Positions 39,831 through 47,423 of a stretch of 47,423 bases of DNA are shown in pieces (the stretch's first letter is position 1; each line of letters begins with the position of its first letter). The notes under the pieces were generated by a model. The model worked only from the letters and a program-made list of their open reading frames with translations, did not search any database and was not told where the DNA came from. The position numbers were made by a program, and so were the translations under genes. This DNA is from Halobacteriovorax sp. (GTDB lineage Bacteria > Bdellovibrionota > Bacteriovoracia > Bacteriovoracales > Bacteriovoracaceae): NCBI GenBank assembly GCA_002716825.1, contig PBCC01000069.1, positions 1 to 47,423 of the forward strand. The letters are read 5' to 3'.

Positions 39831-41891
39831 TTAAAGACCTTCCGACTCGTCGTCAAACAAACGGCGCAGACCACTGGTGGTATAACGATTTGAGATGACC
39901 TGCCAAATAGAGACATCATCGCGCTCAACGATATCATTCTGTGTTTCCGAGTAGTCATATTTCTTATCCATATAGGCGGCACCGGCCGTAGCTTTGCTTC
40001 CATTATCATAGAGGTCAAAGCCGGCTTTCCTCTTCGTACTAGATTTCTTTCTAGATGAGCTTGAGCGATTAATACTCGCTATTGAAATTCCTGATTTTTG
40101 TATCGCTGCTTGCAGCGCTGGAGAGAGAGGACCTGAGCCAGAACCATTAAGGCTTCCAAGTGCGGCGTCGGCGCTAGCTAATTGTGCTGGAGTCACAGAT
40201 TTAATCATGCCTTTTAGAATGGCATCGGCCTGACCATCAATAGAGGGTTGACCAGACTTTTGATAGCCTTGATTGAGCTTTGCTTCAACTTGCTTTCTGG
40301 CTGCGCCCACTCGTGCAGCTAGTGATCCAATCTGTGCCGGAGCAATTGTCCCTGAGGCAAAGCCACCACTGTAGACTTTGTTCATAGAATCAATCACGTT
40401 GCCAATTCCTGTTCCAGGGCCTAACGCTGCGATCTGGTTAACGCCGACAGGAACTTGAAGACAGGCATTTTGACCTTGGTCATTTTTCATCTTGGCGCAT
40501 TTACAATCAGGATCCCACTTACCTTCAACTGTGTAACACCCTAGAGGTTTTCCATTAATATCTTTTCCATACTGACCCGCCTTTGCATAGAGACTACGAT
40601 CTTGGTTAGCCCAAAGCGCCTGACAAGTCTCTGAGCGACTGCGCTCGGTATTTCTACTATTATCTGGCTTGTAACAATAACAACGTGGCACAGAGAGATC
40701 ATCTCTTGATTTACAATAAGAAGAACCGGCCAGAGCAGCTTCAAGCTGAGCTTTAAGACTTGCCACTTTATCAGCATTTTCATTGGCTTCATCTTTTTGA
40801 TCAGCGGCTTTATTTTTTAAAAAAGTATTAACTAATCCACCGGCAGCAGAGACGGCGAGGATTCCAACAGAGGTCCCTAGAAAGTTTCCAATCTTGCCAA
40901 ACATTCCAGTTTTCTCTACCGCATCTGCTGTAGTATCAGGAGTATCTGCTGTGGAATCACTTCCATGCAGTCTTTGTTCAGCGTCGCTACCATGAATTCT
41001 CTCACCACCATTTTCATCAGTGCTAATTTGATCGTTCTCGTTACCGGCCGTATTCGCATCATCTGTTGATTCAGCACTATTTTCACCGGTACACGGCTTC
41101 ATGCCTGCAATCCCTGTGAGCTCAAGCCCTGCAACCAGGGCAGTTGCCCCATAGGCGAGGGCAGTCATTTTATAAACGGTTTCATGTTTCTTAGCGACAC
41201 TCGCAACTTCTCTTTGTTGCGCTTCTAGGTAATCATAAGAAGCAAACTGGGCATCATCACCGGCGGCAACTTGCTCGTCATAGTTTTTTTGAAGATCATC
41301 AAAATTACCCTTGGCCCCAAGCTTCAAATACAATTGTCCACCGATAGCACCGATACTGGTAAATTTAAACATGGTGGCCGAGGTACAGCCTTTTGCACTT
41401 TTTCCTTTCTTAGAAATCATTCCTGCCACCACATAAGCTGTGGAAGCTCCACTGACGGTCATGCCTAGGATATCCAGAGCCCCGCCACCCTTATACTTGT
41501 CGGCCATGCCAGAGCTTGAACCATCAATTTTTTGCATACACTCCTTGAGTGCTTGCGTATTTTCCGGGTGAGACTTTTTACAACTTGCCACGGCCTGTTC
41601 GTTTAAGTTTTGGTTTCTCATGCGTTCAAAGCAGGCAGCTTTTTCATCGCCATCTTTTGCTTCACAGTCTTCAAACATTTCACGTTGAGCTGAGGCATCG
41701 TTTTTGAGCATGCAGCGATTGAGGTTGGCATTCCATCTATAGGCAGAGTCAGGACCGGTCGGACATTCGGCTGCCGTTTGTGGCTTATTATTGGTGGTCT
41801 GGGCCATCACGGAGAAAGGCATTGAAGTTAGGATTAAACTCCAGCAGGTGAGTGCTAATGAGAAAGCTCGCTGTAATTTTTTAAAATCCAT
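39831..41891 (-). CDS. Large secreted/membrane protein with Cys-rich N-terminus
   Basis: A 686-residue exported protein. The signal peptide ends PFSVMA-QT. The mature N-terminus has a Cys-spaced pattern (CPTGPDSAYRW … CML … FEDCEAKDGDEKAACFERMRN … SCKKSHP … ECMQK). Hydrophobic helices near residues ~137-160, ~245-263 and ~335-355 may insert in a membrane. Residues ~265-325 are acidic low-complexity (DDANTAGNENDQISTDENGG). A later Cys set CYCYKPDN and the basic segment SSSRKKSSTKRK follow. No family. It lies upstream of the vanY gene on the same strand with a 9-base gap, so it may be co-transcribed with it. Confidence 0.75.
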   Translation of the reverse strand: MDFKKLQRAFSLALTCWSLILTSMPFSVMAQTTNNKPQTAAECPTGPDSAYRWNANLNRCMLKNDASAQREMFEDCEAKDGDEKAACFERMRNQNLNEQAVASCKKSHPENTQALKECMQKIDGSSSGMADKYKGGGALDILGMTVSGASTAYVVAGMISKKGKSAKGCTSATMFKFTSIGAIGGQLYLKLGAKGNFDDLQKNYDEQVAAGDDAQFASYDYLEAQQREVASVAKKHETVYKMTALAYGATALVAGLELTGIAGMKPCTGENSAESTDDANTAGNENDQISTDENGGERIHGSDAEQRLHGSDSTADTPDTTADAVEKTGMFGKIGNFLGTSVGILAVSAAGGLVNTFLKNKAADQKDEANENADKVASLKAQLEAALAGSSYCKSRDDLSVPRCYCYKPDNSRNTERSRSETCQALWANQDRSLYAKAGQYGKDINGKPLGCYTVEGKWDPDCKCAKMKNDQGQNACLQVPVGVNQIAALGPGTGIGNVIDSMNKVYSGGFASGTIAPAQIGSLAARVGAARKQVEAKLNQGYQKSGQPSIDGQADAILKGMIKSVTPAQLASADAALGSLNGSGSGPLSPALQAAIQKSGISIASINRSSSSRKKSSTKRKAGFDLYDNGSKATAGAAYMDKKYDYSETQNDIVERDDVSIWQVISNRYTTSGLRRLFDDESEGL

Positions 41892-42076
41892 ATCAACGCC
41901 CTAAAGTTGTTATCTCTCATTATCACGCCTAAGCGTCTTAAAAGCTTCTTTATTTTCTATCTAGTCGGCTTTAACTGGCTGAAACTAAAGGTATTCAGGC
42001 GGTTTACGATCAAGCTTTTGAGGGCTATTAATGTACTTTATGCTGCCACTGATTCTCGTCACTTTTATGGATCGTT

Positions 42077-42652
42077 ATGAAGTCATTTCTTAAGAGTCTA
42101 ATTTTATTGAGTCTAAGTCTTTCAGCTCATTCATTGGAGCTTAGACCCGGCGATATACTCTTGATTGAACTACGCTGTTATTCTTGTTCGATTATTGCCG
42201 ATGAGACGGGTTCGCGCTTTTCACACTCAGGCGTTGTCCTAGGCAAGCAAGGTAACGAAACATTCGTCGCACAAGCTCTAGGTCGTGTGCACGTCACAAC
42301 TCTATCAAATTTTAAGTCACAGAAAGTAAAATCGACTTCGTTATTAGTTCTAAGGCCTAAGAACTTTTCTCCCAGCGAAAATTTGATGGAAGTTTTTAGT
42401 CGCGATTGGAGTGGAATTCCATTTGATTCCAATTATACTTGGGATGATGAGAAACTTTACTGCTCAGAGTTTGTGGCCAAGTTTCTAGAGAGCTTTATGG
42501 GACCAGTCTTTCCTCCAAAGCCATTAGATTTTTCTAGAAACTGGGATTATTGGTCATCGGTCCTGAATCCTGTTCCTCAAGGTGAGCCTGGTAATTCTCC
42601 TGGCGACTTTGAGCGTTCCAGTGAAGTTGAAGTTATTGGGGAGATTTTTTGA
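42077..42652 (+). CDS. YiiX/YebB-like NlpC/P60 hydrolase
   Basis: A 191-residue exported protein (signal peptide ~1-18, ending SLSAHS). The fold is that of the circularly permuted NlpC/P60 group: RPGDILLIE (~22-30) opens the domain, RFSHSGVVLGK (~46-56) carries the His, and KLYCSEFVAKFLE (~125-137) carries the Cys. This is the usual His-before-Cys order of YiiX-like proteins, which act on peptide or lipid amide bonds. The TTGA overlap couples it to the methyltransferase gene. No Shine-Dalgarno sequence is clear. Confidence 0.88.
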   Translation: MKSFLKSLILLSLSLSAHSLELRPGDILLIELRCYSCSIIADETGSRFSHSGVVLGKQGNETFVAQALGRVHVTTLSNFKSQKVKSTSLLVLRPKNFSPSENLMEVFSRDWSGIPFDSNYTWDDEKLYCSEFVAKFLESFMGPVFPPKPLDFSRNWDYWSSVLNPVPQGEPGNSPGDFERSSEVEVIGEIF

Positions 42653-43323
42653 ATTCCTACGATGATGCCTATAAAAGCCTAGAAAATAGTGAGTGGTCTC
42701 CACCTGAGTCCCTTGCCAGCTTTCTTCGTGCTGAAGTCTTTGAACACTCCAGAGTTAGTGGCATAAGCTCAGTACTTGAACTTGGCTGTGGAATGGGCAG
42801 TGTTTTTGAATCACCTGATTTATCCCCGCTAGGGATTAACCCTACGTGCGTCGATGTTTCTGAGACGGCCATCTCTCGCGCCAGTGAGCGAAAAGTAACA
42901 GGAGAGTATCTGGTCGCAGATGTAACCAGTCCTGATTTTTTCATTCCTACAATGTTCGATCTGATTGTTGATTCACATCTTTTACATTGTCTTACCAGAC
43001 CATCACTTCGCGAAGCTTACTTAGCTAACGTGATCAAGCATCTAAAACCAGAGAGTGGAATTTTTGCCATCGAAACCATGGTGGCACATAAAAAAATGGA
43101 TATACCAGGCTTTGATAAGTTGACTGGAATCGTCGGCGGTGATTTTGGACGAAAGGTTTTTAATCACCTCGAACTTGAACAAGAACTTCTAAAAGCCGGA
43201 TTAAGAATAGAGTTTTTAATTTTTACATCTGGCCTAAATATGATTCCAGTCAGTGGTAGAGATGAAGCTTTCATCACAGATCCTCAAATCGCTCGGGCCC
43301 TTTGCAGTTTTAAGCCAGCCTGA
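42649..43323 (+). CDS. SAM-dependent methyltransferase
   Basis: A 224-residue class I methyltransferase. SVLELGCGMGSVFESPDLS (~39-57) is the SAM-binding motif I, VDVSETAISRA (~68-78) is motif II, and DLIVDSHLLHCLTRPSLRE (~103-121) holds motif IV-V. No substrate-binding domain is recognised, so the acceptor is unknown; lipid, quinone or small-molecule methylation are all possible. The start is TTG, overlapping the previous TGA as TTGA, with TTGGGGAG 5-6 bases upstream. Translational coupling with the YiiX-like gene suggests a joint envelope role. Confidence 0.85.
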   Translation: MNSYDDAYKSLENSEWSPPESLASFLRAEVFEHSRVSGISSVLELGCGMGSVFESPDLSPLGINPTCVDVSETAISRASERKVTGEYLVADVTSPDFFIPTMFDLIVDSHLLHCLTRPSLREAYLANVIKHLKPESGIFAIETMVAHKKMDIPGFDKLTGIVGGDFGRKVFNHLELEQELLKAGLRIEFLIFTSGLNMIPVSGRDEAFITDPQIARALCSFKPA

Positions 43324-43335
43324 TACCATTTTCTA

Positions 43336-44208
43336 ATGGATCAACAACAACTCATCGACTTGGCTAAAGAATTTTGGGCCGCACTTTCTAAGCCTCTTTT
43401 TGAAATATCTGGCAATAAGTTGTCCGTGATGACATTTATAACCGCCGTTATCCTCTTTGTGATCTTCATTAAAGGCGCCCACATCGTTGAAAGGTTTCTT
43501 CGAAAATTTCTTAACGACAAGCCGATTGATCAGGGTATCAAGAATTCCTTAGCTCGCTTTGGTCGTTATATCACGATCGTGATTGGTGCCATTATTACGC
43601 TTGAAACCATTGGTGTGAGCCTATCGTCCTTGGCCGCACTTGGTGCTGTTCTTATGGTTGGTATCGGTTTTGGTCTACAAAATATCGCCCAAAACTTTAT
43701 TTCAGGTCTCATTATCTTGCTCGAGAGACCAATCAAAGAAGGGGATATCGTTCAAGTTGGTGGCGTCTCGGGCAAAGTCGTTGATATCCAAGCCAGATCA
43801 ACCCTCATACAAACCCGAAACGATGTTTCGATTCTAGTTCCAAACTCTCAGTTTATTTCTGAGCAAGTCATTAACGAAAGCTTTAGCGGTCATCAGATTA
43901 GATACTCTGTTTCAGTTGGTGTGGCTTACGGCTCAGATACTAAGCTTGTCAAAGAGACTTTACTTGCAGTGGCAGCGGCCAATCCTAAAGTTCTTAAGAA
44001 CCCTGGACCAGACGTCTTATTTACTAACTTTGGTGACTCAAGTTTAGATTTTGAGCTCAGAGTGTGGCTAGAAGATCTGTGGAGTTATATTATTGTCTTA
44101 TCTGAGCTGCGTTTTGCCATTGATGAACAGTTTAGAGAAAAACAGATCACGATTCCTTTCCCTCAGCGCGATCTTCATGTGGTTAGTTCAAACGTTAAAT
44201 TTCAGTAA
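43336..44208 (+). CDS. MscS-type small mechanosensitive channel
   Basis: A 290-residue inner-membrane channel that releases osmolytes under tension. There are three N-terminal helices, the third containing LSSLAALGAVLMVGIGFGLQ NIAQNF, the pore helix rich in Gly/Ala. ILLERPIKEGDIVQVGGVSGKVVDI is the conserved start of the cytoplasmic beta domain. VPNSQFISEQVINES and the later DLHVVSSN complete the family. Length is typical of E. coli MscS. There is no Shine-Dalgarno sequence, and a TACCAT lies six bases upstream, a weak version of the leaderless pattern. A terminator follows. Confidence 0.95.
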   Translation: MDQQQLIDLAKEFWAALSKPLFEISGNKLSVMTFITAVILFVIFIKGAHIVERFLRKFLNDKPIDQGIKNSLARFGRYITIVIGAIITLETIGVSLSSLAALGAVLMVGIGFGLQNIAQNFISGLIILLERPIKEGDIVQVGGVSGKVVDIQARSTLIQTRNDVSILVPNSQFISEQVINESFSGHQIRYSVSVGVAYGSDTKLVKETLLAVAAANPKVLKNPGPDVLFTNFGDSSLDFELRVWLEDLWSYIIVLSELRFAIDEQFREKQITIPFPQRDLHVVSSNVKFQ

Positions 44209-44209
44209 A

Positions 44210-44235
44210 AAAAACCGGCCCAAAGACCGGTTTTT
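44210..44235. terminator. Bidirectional terminator between mscS-like and secreted gene
   Basis: AAAAACCGG and CCGGTTTTT with an 8-base loop. A-run and T-run on the two sides serve both convergent genes. Confidence 0.9.
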
Positions 44236-44237
44236 AA

Positions 44238-44570
44238 TTAGTTTTGTTGGTGTGGATTCTTCTGATGTGGATTCTTGTTGCTATCACCGCGAACAACCGC
44301 GTATCTAACTTCTTCTGGATAAACGATCTCACCGTTATTAAGCTCGATCTGTGATGCCCCTAAGATTGAACCAGCTGAGTTGTTTCTTCTTCTGATTTGC
44401 ACAACGCTGATTGTCTCACCGTCATAGAGCTCGAGAGCGTTAACTTCAGCACTAGCATCAACTCTAGTCGCAGGAACTTTGATGTCTGAATCAGCACTTT
44501 GAGCATTTGCACTGTGGTTAAAGGCAAAGCTTAAGGCGATTAAAGTTAAAACTTGGATTAGCGCTTTCAT
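44238..44570 (-). CDS. Small secreted protein with C-terminal NPHQ repeats
   Basis: A 110-residue exported protein with a signal peptide ending SANA-QS. The mature part is mainly beta (AEVNALELYDGETISVVQIRRRN … IELNNGEIVYPEEVRYAVV), and the C-terminus repeats NPHQ twice (15-base DNA period). GGGGAGAA is upstream of the ATG. No family. The ADxDIKVPATRV start is reminiscent of small periplasmic beta-sandwich proteins, but I cannot assign it. Confidence 0.72.
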   Translation of the reverse strand: MKALIQVLTLIALSFAFNHSANAQSADSDIKVPATRVDASAEVNALELYDGETISVVQIRRRNNSAGSILGASQIELNNGEIVYPEEVRYAVVRGDSNKNPHQKNPHQQN

Positions 44571-44676
44571 TACGTTCTCCCCTACGTGGAAGCTACGACA
44601 TCTTGTCCTCTATTATTGTCCCTCCATCCTGGTGGGTCTTGGTTAACAATCTATAGTTCAATGACTGTGCCAAGTT

Positions 44677-44784
44677 TTAAAAAGCGTAAGTAACTGTAAT
44701 TTGGAAGGGAAGAGTGGGGCCTCTAGGGACTGGTAGCCAGATGACACCATCGCTAAAAGCCTTTTGACCCCATGTAAGAACTAC
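44677..44784 (-). pseudogene. In-frame extension after the CoA-transferase TAG
   Basis: 35 codons continue in the same frame after TAG 44787-44785 and end at TAA 44677-44679. The peptide starts VVLTWGQKAF and includes LPVPRGPTLPFQ. Read across the stop, DMCLSLV-x-VVL matches the CoA-transferase III pattern (D/A)xCxxPVxxxxE(A/V), and the Pro/Gly/Pro-Phe run matches the family C-terminus. So this is probably the lost or readthrough C-terminus of the gene at 44785. The alternative is the C-terminal strand of a deleted outer-membrane protein (ends TVTYAF). Confidence 0.6.
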
Positions 44785-45705
44785 CTAGACTAGGCTTAAG
44801 CACATATCGTTGGCTTGAATTAATGCTTCGACATCGCTGCTGGTGAGGCTAGAGAAGACTGAGCTGACCTGCTTGAAAACGGATCTATCCGCGAAATGAA
44901 AACGAAGTTCGGGCTCAATCTTAAGTCCGGTACTGTCACAAAAACGCTGCCAAAACTTTTCTTCAACTGCCGCCAGTGCAGCGTACTTGCCATCTTTTAG
45001 ACGATAAATTGAATAACACGGGTAGCGGCCGTTATGCAGCGTTTGCATAATGCCTTGTTGGCGGCAGGCTTTTGGCCAAAAAGGTGAGAGCAGCTCTTCT
45101 GTTGATTCATAAAGAAAACTTTCAATAAACTGTGCTTTTCCTAAAGTGCGGGCCTTTAAAAGTCCGGCCAATAAATCCGTGGCCGCCTTATGTCCGAAGG
45201 CAATACCGGCCACAGGTAAAAACGGCGGATCTACTATCTCTTCGTTTTTACCTTCGACATAGAGCTTAAGTAATCCAGTATCGGCCAGAGCATTTAGATC
45301 GTGCATGCCACGTGTAAGATTGCGCTTAGAAAAAAGTTCAACCTGGCAAAGTGGACGAGATAGTTTCTCAAGACTTTCTTGATCAACACCAAGGACCGTT
45401 CTCACTTTTGGCGGTAGACCCATGATGATGCCGTCAGCTTTCGCAACAAGCTCACTAAGCTGTTCCTTCGCATCAGGTGATTTAAAATCAATACGCATGA
45501 TTTGCTTACATGAGTTTAGTTCTTCATACCAATGGGGAAAACTAGGATCCATCTCAGCAAAAAGCCCATGAATAAATGGGTCTTTAAACTTTTGGTCTTC
45601 AACCTTGATAACTTTTGCACCTAAATCGGCCAAAACTTTTCCTGCCATTGGACCCGGTAGACGATGAGACAGATCTAAAATAAGCATTCCATCGAGTAGC
45701 TTCAT
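44785..45705 (-). CDS. CoA-transferase family III (CaiB/BaiF or AMACR-like), short
   Basis: A 306-residue protein. The start MLILDLSHRLPGPMAGKVLADLGAKVIKVE is the classic family opening; FKSPDAKEQL (~73-82) and MHDLNALADTGLL (~133-145, the Asp that carries the acyl group) follow, then IAFGHKAATDLLAGLL and RYPCYSIYRLKDGKYAALA. It transfers CoA or racemises alpha-methyl acyl-CoA; the substrate is unknown. It is shorter than the usual 360-400 residues and ends at a TAG after DMCLSLV; 35 more codons in frame resemble the missing end. ATGA overlaps the DUF255 gene. Confidence 0.88.
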   Translation of the reverse strand: MKLLDGMLILDLSHRLPGPMAGKVLADLGAKVIKVEDQKFKDPFIHGLFAEMDPSFPHWYEELNSCKQIMRIDFKSPDAKEQLSELVAKADGIIMGLPPKVRTVLGVDQESLEKLSRPLCQVELFSKRNLTRGMHDLNALADTGLLKLYVEGKNEEIVDPPFLPVAGIAFGHKAATDLLAGLLKARTLGKAQFIESFLYESTEELLSPFWPKACRQQGIMQTLHNGRYPCYSIYRLKDGKYAALAAVEEKFWQRFCDSTGLKIEPELRFHFADRSVFKQVSSVFSSLTSSDVEALIQANDMCLSLV

Positions 45706-47423
45706 TGATTGTCCTGTGGCTTTTTGGCAGGTCGAAGAGTCTGGATAAACTCATCCAGCCCACGTCCTTGAAGTTCGCAAACTTCGAGCGTGCAAATTTG
45801 CCACTCATCCTCATTATCGCTGTGATAGGTGAGAACAAAGCGTGGTAAAAAATACGACATGAAAGCAATAAACTTATCTTGCTTAAGCCAAGCGAGTGGC
45901 AGTTTAACAGTACGATAAGCTTGGTCGGGGTAAGTGAAGGCACGAAGGCCTTCTCCCGAAGATAAAGGGTTTCTAAGCGCTTCGTGAACAGCCTCTTCTT
46001 TGAAATCTTCTAGGAAACTATCAAATTCAGGGTCGATCATCAGCATCTTGCCTCGACGGGCCAGCAGAACCAGCGTCGCCATAGGAGACCTATAAGATTG
46101 ATCGTACATATTTAAGAATTGATTAGGGTAGAGTTCGGCGTCATTTAATCGTACTGGACGAGTATAGACTTTGCCTTCGCTGATAAACTCTTTTTTGATA
46201 AAGCCCATTGTGTCTGCGAAATTATCTTTAAAAACGGGGTTACCAGTCAGTTCATACATGCGAAATTGAGACTCAGCAAAAAAGACATAATCTTCAAAGT
46301 AAGGCACTGAGTTTTCTCGCGTGGTGGTGTGACGAATTTCAAACGAAGCACCTTCTTTGGCCACCATGAAAGCACCATAGGCACCTTCGACTAAACGATT
46401 GAAAAGTTTAGAGGCGGTATTTTTAATCGGTACGATTTGGCAGTACTGCATGACATCGACCAGCGCCGAGATCAGTTGGAAATTCCACGAGGCCACACCT
46501 TTATTGTCGGTGGCCGGTGGAATACGAAGGGATCTTTCGCGCAAGAATTGTTTTCTAAGACGTCTGACGATTGGCCAATTGTCTTGAGTCATATACTCTT
46601 CGCGCTTATCTGGGTTTAGGCTAATGACATTGAGGCCCTGCTCAAAGTTTCCCTCCGTCGTGATTGAAAACCACTGCTTGAATTCTTCATGGCGCTCTTC
46701 AAGATCACCTTCTAGTGAGGCATTGTTGATAGCATCTTCAAACTCAGCTTCGGTAAAGGTTTGATAGAGACCTTCGACGCCCTCGCAATCGGCGTCTTGT
46801 GCTGCAAAGGCATGACCTGTATCAGAGAGCATTTCAGCTTCAAGAAACTCTAGAGTTTGCATGAGTCCGTCATAAACTAAAGGAGACGGATACAGCATTG
46901 ATGCCTTGGCCAGCATACGAAGAAGCCCGGCTTGGTCATAAAGCATTTTTTCAAAGTGCGGCACTAACCATTTTTTATCAGTGGCGTAGCGGTGAAAGCC
47001 GCCACGAGCATGATCATAGATGCCACCCATCATCATGCGCTCAATCGTCTTGATGATATGTTCGCCTTGATCTTTTTGGATCATGCCTTCAAGCATTTGC
47101 TCTAAGGCCCATTCATTAAAAGCAAACAGAGGAAACTTAGGCGGATTGCCCCAGCCTCCATTTTCATCGTCTTTAAATTGAGCAAGCGCATTCATGACGG
47201 CGCCAGGAGGAGGGAAGTGACCCTCAAACTCTACTTCTTGTGGCTTCACGCCTGTTGCAATCGCCTCCGTGACTTGCTTGGCATTGGTTTCGACTTGCTC
47301 TTTTTCTTCTTTAAAGACTCTGGCCAACTCGCTGGCAACATCAATAAAAGTGGCTTGACCTTCTTGTTGCGGCTTTGATGGAAAATAAGTTCCGACAAAG
47401 TAAGGACGCATGTCGGGAAGTAA
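45702..47423 (-). CDS. DUF255 / YyaL-type protein (5' truncated by window)
   Basis: At least 573 residues; the frame is open to the window edge, so the true start and the thioredoxin-like N-terminus (with CHWCH in the family) lie outside. The visible part begins DMRPYFVGTYFP, the usual end of the thioredoxin-like domain. It continues with the glycosidase-like helical toroid: MMGGIYDHARGGFHRYATDKKWLVPHFEKMLYDQA, DADCEGVEGLYQ, ASWNFQLISAL, YFEDYVFFAES and LTGNPVF. The family function is not settled; a redox or carbohydrate-related role is proposed. It is co-transcribed with the CoA-transferase gene. Confidence 0.93.
   Translation of the reverse strand, partial: LLPDMRPYFVGTYFPSKPQQEGQATFIDVASELARVFKEEKEQVETNAKQVTEAIATGVKPQEVEFEGHFPPPGAVMNALAQFKDDENGGWGNPPKFPLFAFNEWALEQMLEGMIQKDQGEHIIKTIERMMMGGIYDHARGGFHRYATDKKWLVPHFEKMLYDQAGLLRMLAKASMLYPSPLVYDGLMQTLEFLEAEMLSDTGHAFAAQDADCEGVEGLYQTFTEAEFEDAINNASLEGDLEERHEEFKQWFSITTEGNFEQGLNVISLNPDKREEYMTQDNWPIVRRLRKQFLRERSLRIPPATDNKGVASWNFQLISALVDVMQYCQIVPIKNTASKLFNRLVEGAYGAFMVAKEGASFEIRHTTTRENSVPYFEDYVFFAESQFRMYELTGNPVFKDNFADTMGFIKKEFISEGKVYTRPVRLNDAELYPNQFLNMYDQSYRSPMATLVLLARRGKMLMIDPEFDSFLEDFKEEAVHEALRNPLSSGEGLRAFTYPDQAYRTVKLPLAWLKQDKFIAFMSYFLPRFVLTYHSDNEDEWQICTLEVCELQGRGLDEFIQTLRPAKKPQDNQ

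Noticed and set aside
44677..44784. Reading the 35-codon segment as the C-terminal strand of a deleted outer-membrane protein (ends TVTYAF)
   Set aside because: It is exactly in frame with the CoA-transferase TAG and fits that family's C-terminal region, so I prefer a readthrough or mutated tail; kept as an alternative.
1..47423. Genome-wide recoding of UAG as a sense codon
   Set aside because: UAG is a natural stop in several genes here (integrase, higB, the protease at 18187, the putA tail itself, vanY), so at most there is local readthrough or mutation.
1..47423. CRISPR arrays, rRNA genes, insertion-sequence transposases, riboswitches
   Set aside because: No regularly spaced repeats with spacers, no rRNA-like segments, no transposase frames and no recognisable riboswitch core were seen.

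Overview
The window reads as chromosomal DNA from a Gram-negative bacterium of moderate GC content. My best guess is a predatory or predator-related member of the Bdellovibrionota (Bacteriovorax/Peredibacter type). This is inferred from the number of secreted Cys/Ser/Gly-rich proteins without recognisable families, the lipoproteins, and the style of the PutA-like proline enzyme. No rRNA or other species marker is present.

Layout. 1-8.6 kb: end of an ABC exporter, a lipoprotein alpha/beta hydrolase, a solitary cytosine-5 DNA methyltransferase, and a run of three proteins that look like decayed enzymes (an ABC ATPase without a P-loop, an MnmA paralogue without its cysteines, an M28 peptidase lacking metal ligands). 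The intact tRNA thiouridylase mnmA follows. 8.65-14.87 kb: an AT-rich integrative element in the 3' end of tRNA-Leu(GAG), bounded by a 20-bp direct repeat (19/20). It carries an integrase, an excisionase-like protein, a nested palindromic block that could fold as a structured RNA, a GHKL ATPase facing a STAS-like DUF4325 protein, a lipoprotein/HExxH secreted pair, and a HigBA toxin-antitoxin pair with a clear operator. Internal repeats suggest two elements in tandem. 15-26.8 kb: secreted proteins (catalase-like lipoprotein, a protein with five exact-length 49-residue repeats, a solute-binding-like protein, a trypsin-like protease, large Ser/Ala-rich proteins), a bile-acid/sodium symporter family protein, a type II NADH dehydrogenase and a DUF2914 membrane protein. 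26.9-32.4 kb: a putA-proC-thioesterase operon. 32.4-44.6 kb: Nif3, a TPR protein, large secreted proteins, a VanY-like carboxypeptidase, thioesterase, YiiX-like hydrolase, methyltransferase and MscS. 44.7-47.4 kb: a CoA-transferase and a DUF255 (YyaL) protein cut by the window edge.

Most notable points. (1) A block of nested inverted repeats sits directly upstream of the GHKL gene on the island, and the GHKL/STAS pair is a candidate uncharacterised signalling or defence module. (2) Two metabolic genes (putA and the CoA-transferase) each have an in-frame TAG followed by a plausible continuation of their own C-terminus. (3) At least four genes have a promoter-like -35/-10 placed so that transcription would begin at the start codon, with no Shine-Dalgarno sequence, suggesting leaderless mRNAs. 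(4) Three neighbouring proteins have lost catalytic residues. All functional calls come from reading motifs by eye; no database search was possible.
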